NCBI RefSeq assembly: GCF_025913575.1
Contig: NZ_CP109785.1
Location: forward strand, 3,472,001 to 3,536,000
Direction: 5' to 3'
DNA from: Halocatena marina
GTDB lineage: Archaea > Halobacteriota > Halobacteria > Halobacteriales > Haloarculaceae
DNA length: 64,000 nt
Positions within the stretch are counted from its first letter, which is position 1. Each line of letters opens with the position of its first letter. The notes below the pieces were generated by a model. The model was not told the origin of the DNA. It searched no databases and saw nothing but the letters and a program-made list of their open reading frames with translations. Below are positions 62,068-64,000 of the stretch, piece by piece. A program made the translations under genes and the position numbers.

Positions 62068-63495
62068 GACCCACAGTCAGTACTGTACGACCAGCACCTC
62101 TACGTCGATGGGACGTGGCAGGCCACGGAGGAGCACATCGATGTTCCAGACCGCGCAGACGGCGGGACGTTTGCACGGATCGCCGCTGCGGACGGTGATA
62201 ACGCTCGGACGGCCTTGAGTGCAGCCGACCGGGCAAAGCGGCCGATGCGCGAGACGACAGTTCCCGAGCGTGCCACGTGGTGTGAGGAGATTGCCGATGG
62301 GTTACGAGAACGCCACGACGAACTCGCTCGCGTTATCGTCCGCGAAGCCGGAAAACCGATCGCAAGCGCTCGGGGTGAGGTCGAGAGTGCCGCCGAGCGT
62401 TTCGACCGGGCAGCCGAAGAAATACGGCATCTGAAAGGGGAGTTCCGCGAGGGAACGACCGACGGCCACGAAGGATGGCGGGCAATCGTCCGTCACGAGC
62501 CAGTCGGGACGGTGCTGTGTATCACGCCGTACAACTATCCACTCGGTACGACTGCTTTGCAGGTGGCACCGGCGCTTGCGGCCGGAAACAGCGTCGTGCT
62601 CACTCCATCGAGCAAAACACCAATCAGTGCTGCAATTCTCGCAGAGGTCATCTGCGACGTGGACCTTCCAACCGGTGCGTTCAATTTCCTCCCCGGACAC
62701 GGGAGTGAGATCGGCGATATCTTGGCTGGCGATAAACGCATCAACACGGTTGCAATGACCGGTTCCTCCCCGGCAGGCGAACACGTTGCCAGCGTGAGTG
62801 GTATGGTCACGCTCCATATGGAACTCGGTGGAAACGCTCCTGCCATCGTTTTCCCGGATGCCGATCTCAATAGCGCTGCAACAGCGTGCGCGAAAGGGTC
62901 GTTGAAGTACGCTGGTCAGCGCTGCTCGGCGGTCAGTCGTGTCCTCGCTCACGAGACCGTTCACGATGAGTTGGTCGAACGAATCGACACCAAAATGGAC
63001 ACGTGGGTCGACGGGGATCTCTTCGACGAAGAGACGGATTTCGGACCGCTCATCACTGAAGCACAAGCGAAGTGGGTCGACGAACTCGTCACTGACGCGA
63101 TCGACCGTGGTGCACAACTCGTCCGTGGCGGCGAGCGAGACGGCCGATACTACGAACCGACGCTCCTCGCGGATGTTCCCCACGACGCTCGTATTATCCA
63201 CGAAGAGCAGTTTGGGCCGGTTGCCGCAGTCACAACTATTACAGATGAAGAGGATGCGCTCGCGCTCGCCAACGAGAGCGATCTCGGATTGGATGCATGC
63301 GTCTTCACCAGTGATTACGATCGCGCGCTGTCGGTCGCCGATCGGATAGAGGCGGGTGCAGTCCGTATCAACGGTGCGCCGAGCCACGGACTCGGTGACA
63401 TCCCCTTTGGCGGCATTAAGGAGTCGGGGATCGGTCGAGAGGGCATTGATGCATCGATTCATTCAATGCTCCGCGAAAAGAGTGTTATTCTGTGA
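62068..63495 (+). CDS. Aldehyde dehydrogenase, possibly GAPN-like
   Basis: A 475-residue NAD(P)-dependent aldehyde dehydrogenase. Motifs: CITPYNYPLGTTALQVAPALAAGN, LTPSSKTP, MTGSSPAGEHV, MELGGNAPAIVF (Glu) and KYAGQRCSAVSRVL (catalytic Cys). The C-terminal INGAPSHGLGDIPFGGIKESGIGREGI is like archaeal non-phosphorylating glyceraldehyde-3-phosphate dehydrogenase. It overlaps or abuts pyruvate kinase (below), which supports a glycolytic role (inference). The start at 62068 was preferred over an upstream ATG at 62044. Confidence 0.9.
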   Translation, partial: DPQSVLYDQHLYVDGTWQATEEHIDVPDRADGGTFARIAAADGDNARTALSAADRAKRPMRETTVPERATWCEEIADGLRERHDELARVIVREAGKPIASARGEVESAAERFDRAAEEIRHLKGEFREGTTDGHEGWRAIVRHEPVGTVLCITPYNYPLGTTALQVAPALAAGNSVVLTPSSKTPISAAILAEVICDVDLPTGAFNFLPGHGSEIGDILAGDKRINTVAMTGSSPAGEHVASVSGMVTLHMELGGNAPAIVFPDADLNSAATACAKGSLKYAGQRCSAVSRVLAHETVHDELVERIDTKMDTWVDGDLFDEETDFGPLITEAQAKWVDELVTDAIDRGAQLVRGGERDGRYYEPTLLADVPHDARIIHEEQFGPVAAVTTITDEEDALALANESDLGLDACVFTSDYDRALSVADRIEAGAVRINGAPSHGLGDIPFGGIKESGIGREGIDASIHSMLREKSVIL

Positions 63496-63500
63496 AACGG

Positions 63501-64000
63501 ATGCGCGCCACTACGCTCGTCTGCACGCTTGGACCCGCCTCGAACACGCAGGCGGATATTCGGAACCTCGCTGACGCTGGAATGGCGATTGCGCGCGTTA
63601 ACACGAGCCACGGCACGCCCGAGGAGCAGGCAGCACTCATACGACGAGTTCGGGCCGTCGAGGAGACACTCGACCGACCGCTCGCTGTGTTGGTGGATCT
63701 GCAGGGCCCGGAGGTACGAACCGCTCCGCTTGATGAACCAATCACGCTCACAGAAGATTCGACGGTTCGATTCAGTGCGGGCGAGACAGCCACACCCGAC
63801 GCGGTCGGGATTTCGACAGCGATCACCGACGCTGCCCCTGGTGATGAGATTTTCCTCGACGATGGACGCATCGAAGCCGTCGTCGAACACGTTGAATCCG
63901 CTGCGGACGGAGACCAAACCAAAGACAAGACAGTCGCAGCGAAAGTTACGAGCGGCGGCGTTCTTGGCGGTCGCAAGAGCGTGGTCGCGCCGGAACTCAG
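63501..64000 (+). CDS. pyk: Pyruvate kinase, C-terminus cut by window edge
   Basis: The frame begins MRATTLVCTLGPASNTQADIRN and continues with ARVNTSHGT, LVDLQGPEVRTA and EIFLDDG, which are pyruvate kinase motifs (K+ and substrate sites in the TIM barrel and start of the B domain). About 165 residues are present before the window ends. A GTG at 63492 is in frame and overlaps the aldehyde dehydrogenase stop (GTGA), so the start could be three codons earlier. It turns PEP plus ADP into pyruvate plus ATP. Confidence 0.93.
   Translation, partial: MRATTLVCTLGPASNTQADIRNLADAGMAIARVNTSHGTPEEQAALIRRVRAVEETLDRPLAVLVDLQGPEVRTAPLDEPITLTEDSTVRFSAGETATPDAVGISTAITDAAPGDEIFLDDGRIEAVVEHVESAADGDQTKDKTVAAKVTSGGVLGGRKSVVAPEL

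Noticed and set aside
62302..63462. 386-residue minus-strand frame inside the aldehyde dehydrogenase gene
   Set aside because: Codon-bias shadow of a clear ALDH gene.
1..64000. CRISPR array, tRNA or rRNA genes
   Set aside because: No evenly spaced direct repeats with spacers, no cloverleaf or rRNA-like sequence recognised by reading; a covariance-model search would be decisive.

Overview
The window is chromosomal DNA of a halophilic archaeon (class Halobacteria). The evidence is the acidic, lysine-poor proteome, the archaeal information-processing genes (aCPSF1/FttA, small RFC subunit, PCNA, GatB, TFS, NAC, a 20S proteasome pair, archaeal AlaRS and TopA), many small CxxC zinc-ribbon proteins, a geranylgeranyl reductase of archaeal lipid synthesis, and A/T-rich boxes about 25-29 nt before start codons, as expected for leaderless transcripts. 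GC content looks moderate for the class. No rRNA, tRNA or CRISPR array was recognised, and the genus cannot be named from the sequence alone.

Layout. 1-5.1 kb: an edge-truncated unknown, aCPSF1, a small zinc protein, cupin plus DCC oxidoreductase, and a glutaryl-CoA-dehydrogenase-like gene. 5.2-8.4 kb: a PemK-like/winged-helix overlapping pair, a decayed potassium-channel gene, a glutamine amidotransferase-like protein and an alpha/beta-hydrolase without its nucleophilic serine. 8.4-19.3 kb: alaS, rfcS, gatB, a membrane winged-helix protein plus secreted subtilase, and topA. 19.5-28.1 kb: Rieske protein, HTH/zinc-ribbon protein, sugar nucleotidyltransferase, Dph6, DUF373 membrane protein, SppA, amphi-Trp protein, TspO, TFS, TrmI-NAC operon and a PUA protein. 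28.3-38.2 kb: metabolic genes (class-V aminotransferase, aldo/keto reductase, lipid reductase, alcohol dehydrogenase, DJ-1), methyltransferases and a ketopantoate reductase pseudogene. 38.3-47.3 kb: a divergent-looking proteasome beta-alpha operon, lipoate ligase, endonuclease IV, an archaeal-ATPase pseudogene, M29 aminopeptidase, MsrA and a second aldo/keto reductase. 47.3-54.5 kb: a more AT-rich, gene-poor accessory stretch with a possible kinase-fold protein, zinc ribbons, a HalOD1 protein, a TrmB regulator and a triple-repeat homing-endonuclease-associated protein; pcn and an epimerase sit inside it. 54.5-64 kb: cbiP, GNAT fusion, ComA, MmgE/PrpD, a MinD-like ATPase with an unknown partner, a Bat-type HTH protein, and aldehyde dehydrogenase overlapping pyruvate kinase (cut by the window end).

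Most of the window is ordinary haloarchaeal core genome with short operons (nac-trmI, psmB-psmA, nfo-methyltransferase, minD-partner, ALDH-pyk). Three genes are visibly decayed: a K+ channel, panE and an archaeal ATPase. No complete defence island or large new system was found. The best candidates for something undescribed are the PemK-like/wHTH pair, the membrane-HTH/subtilase pair with a palindromic operator, the kinase-like protein at 47.35-48.15 kb, the second-type proteasome operon, the MinD partner, and the repeat protein in the AT-rich stretch before cbiP.
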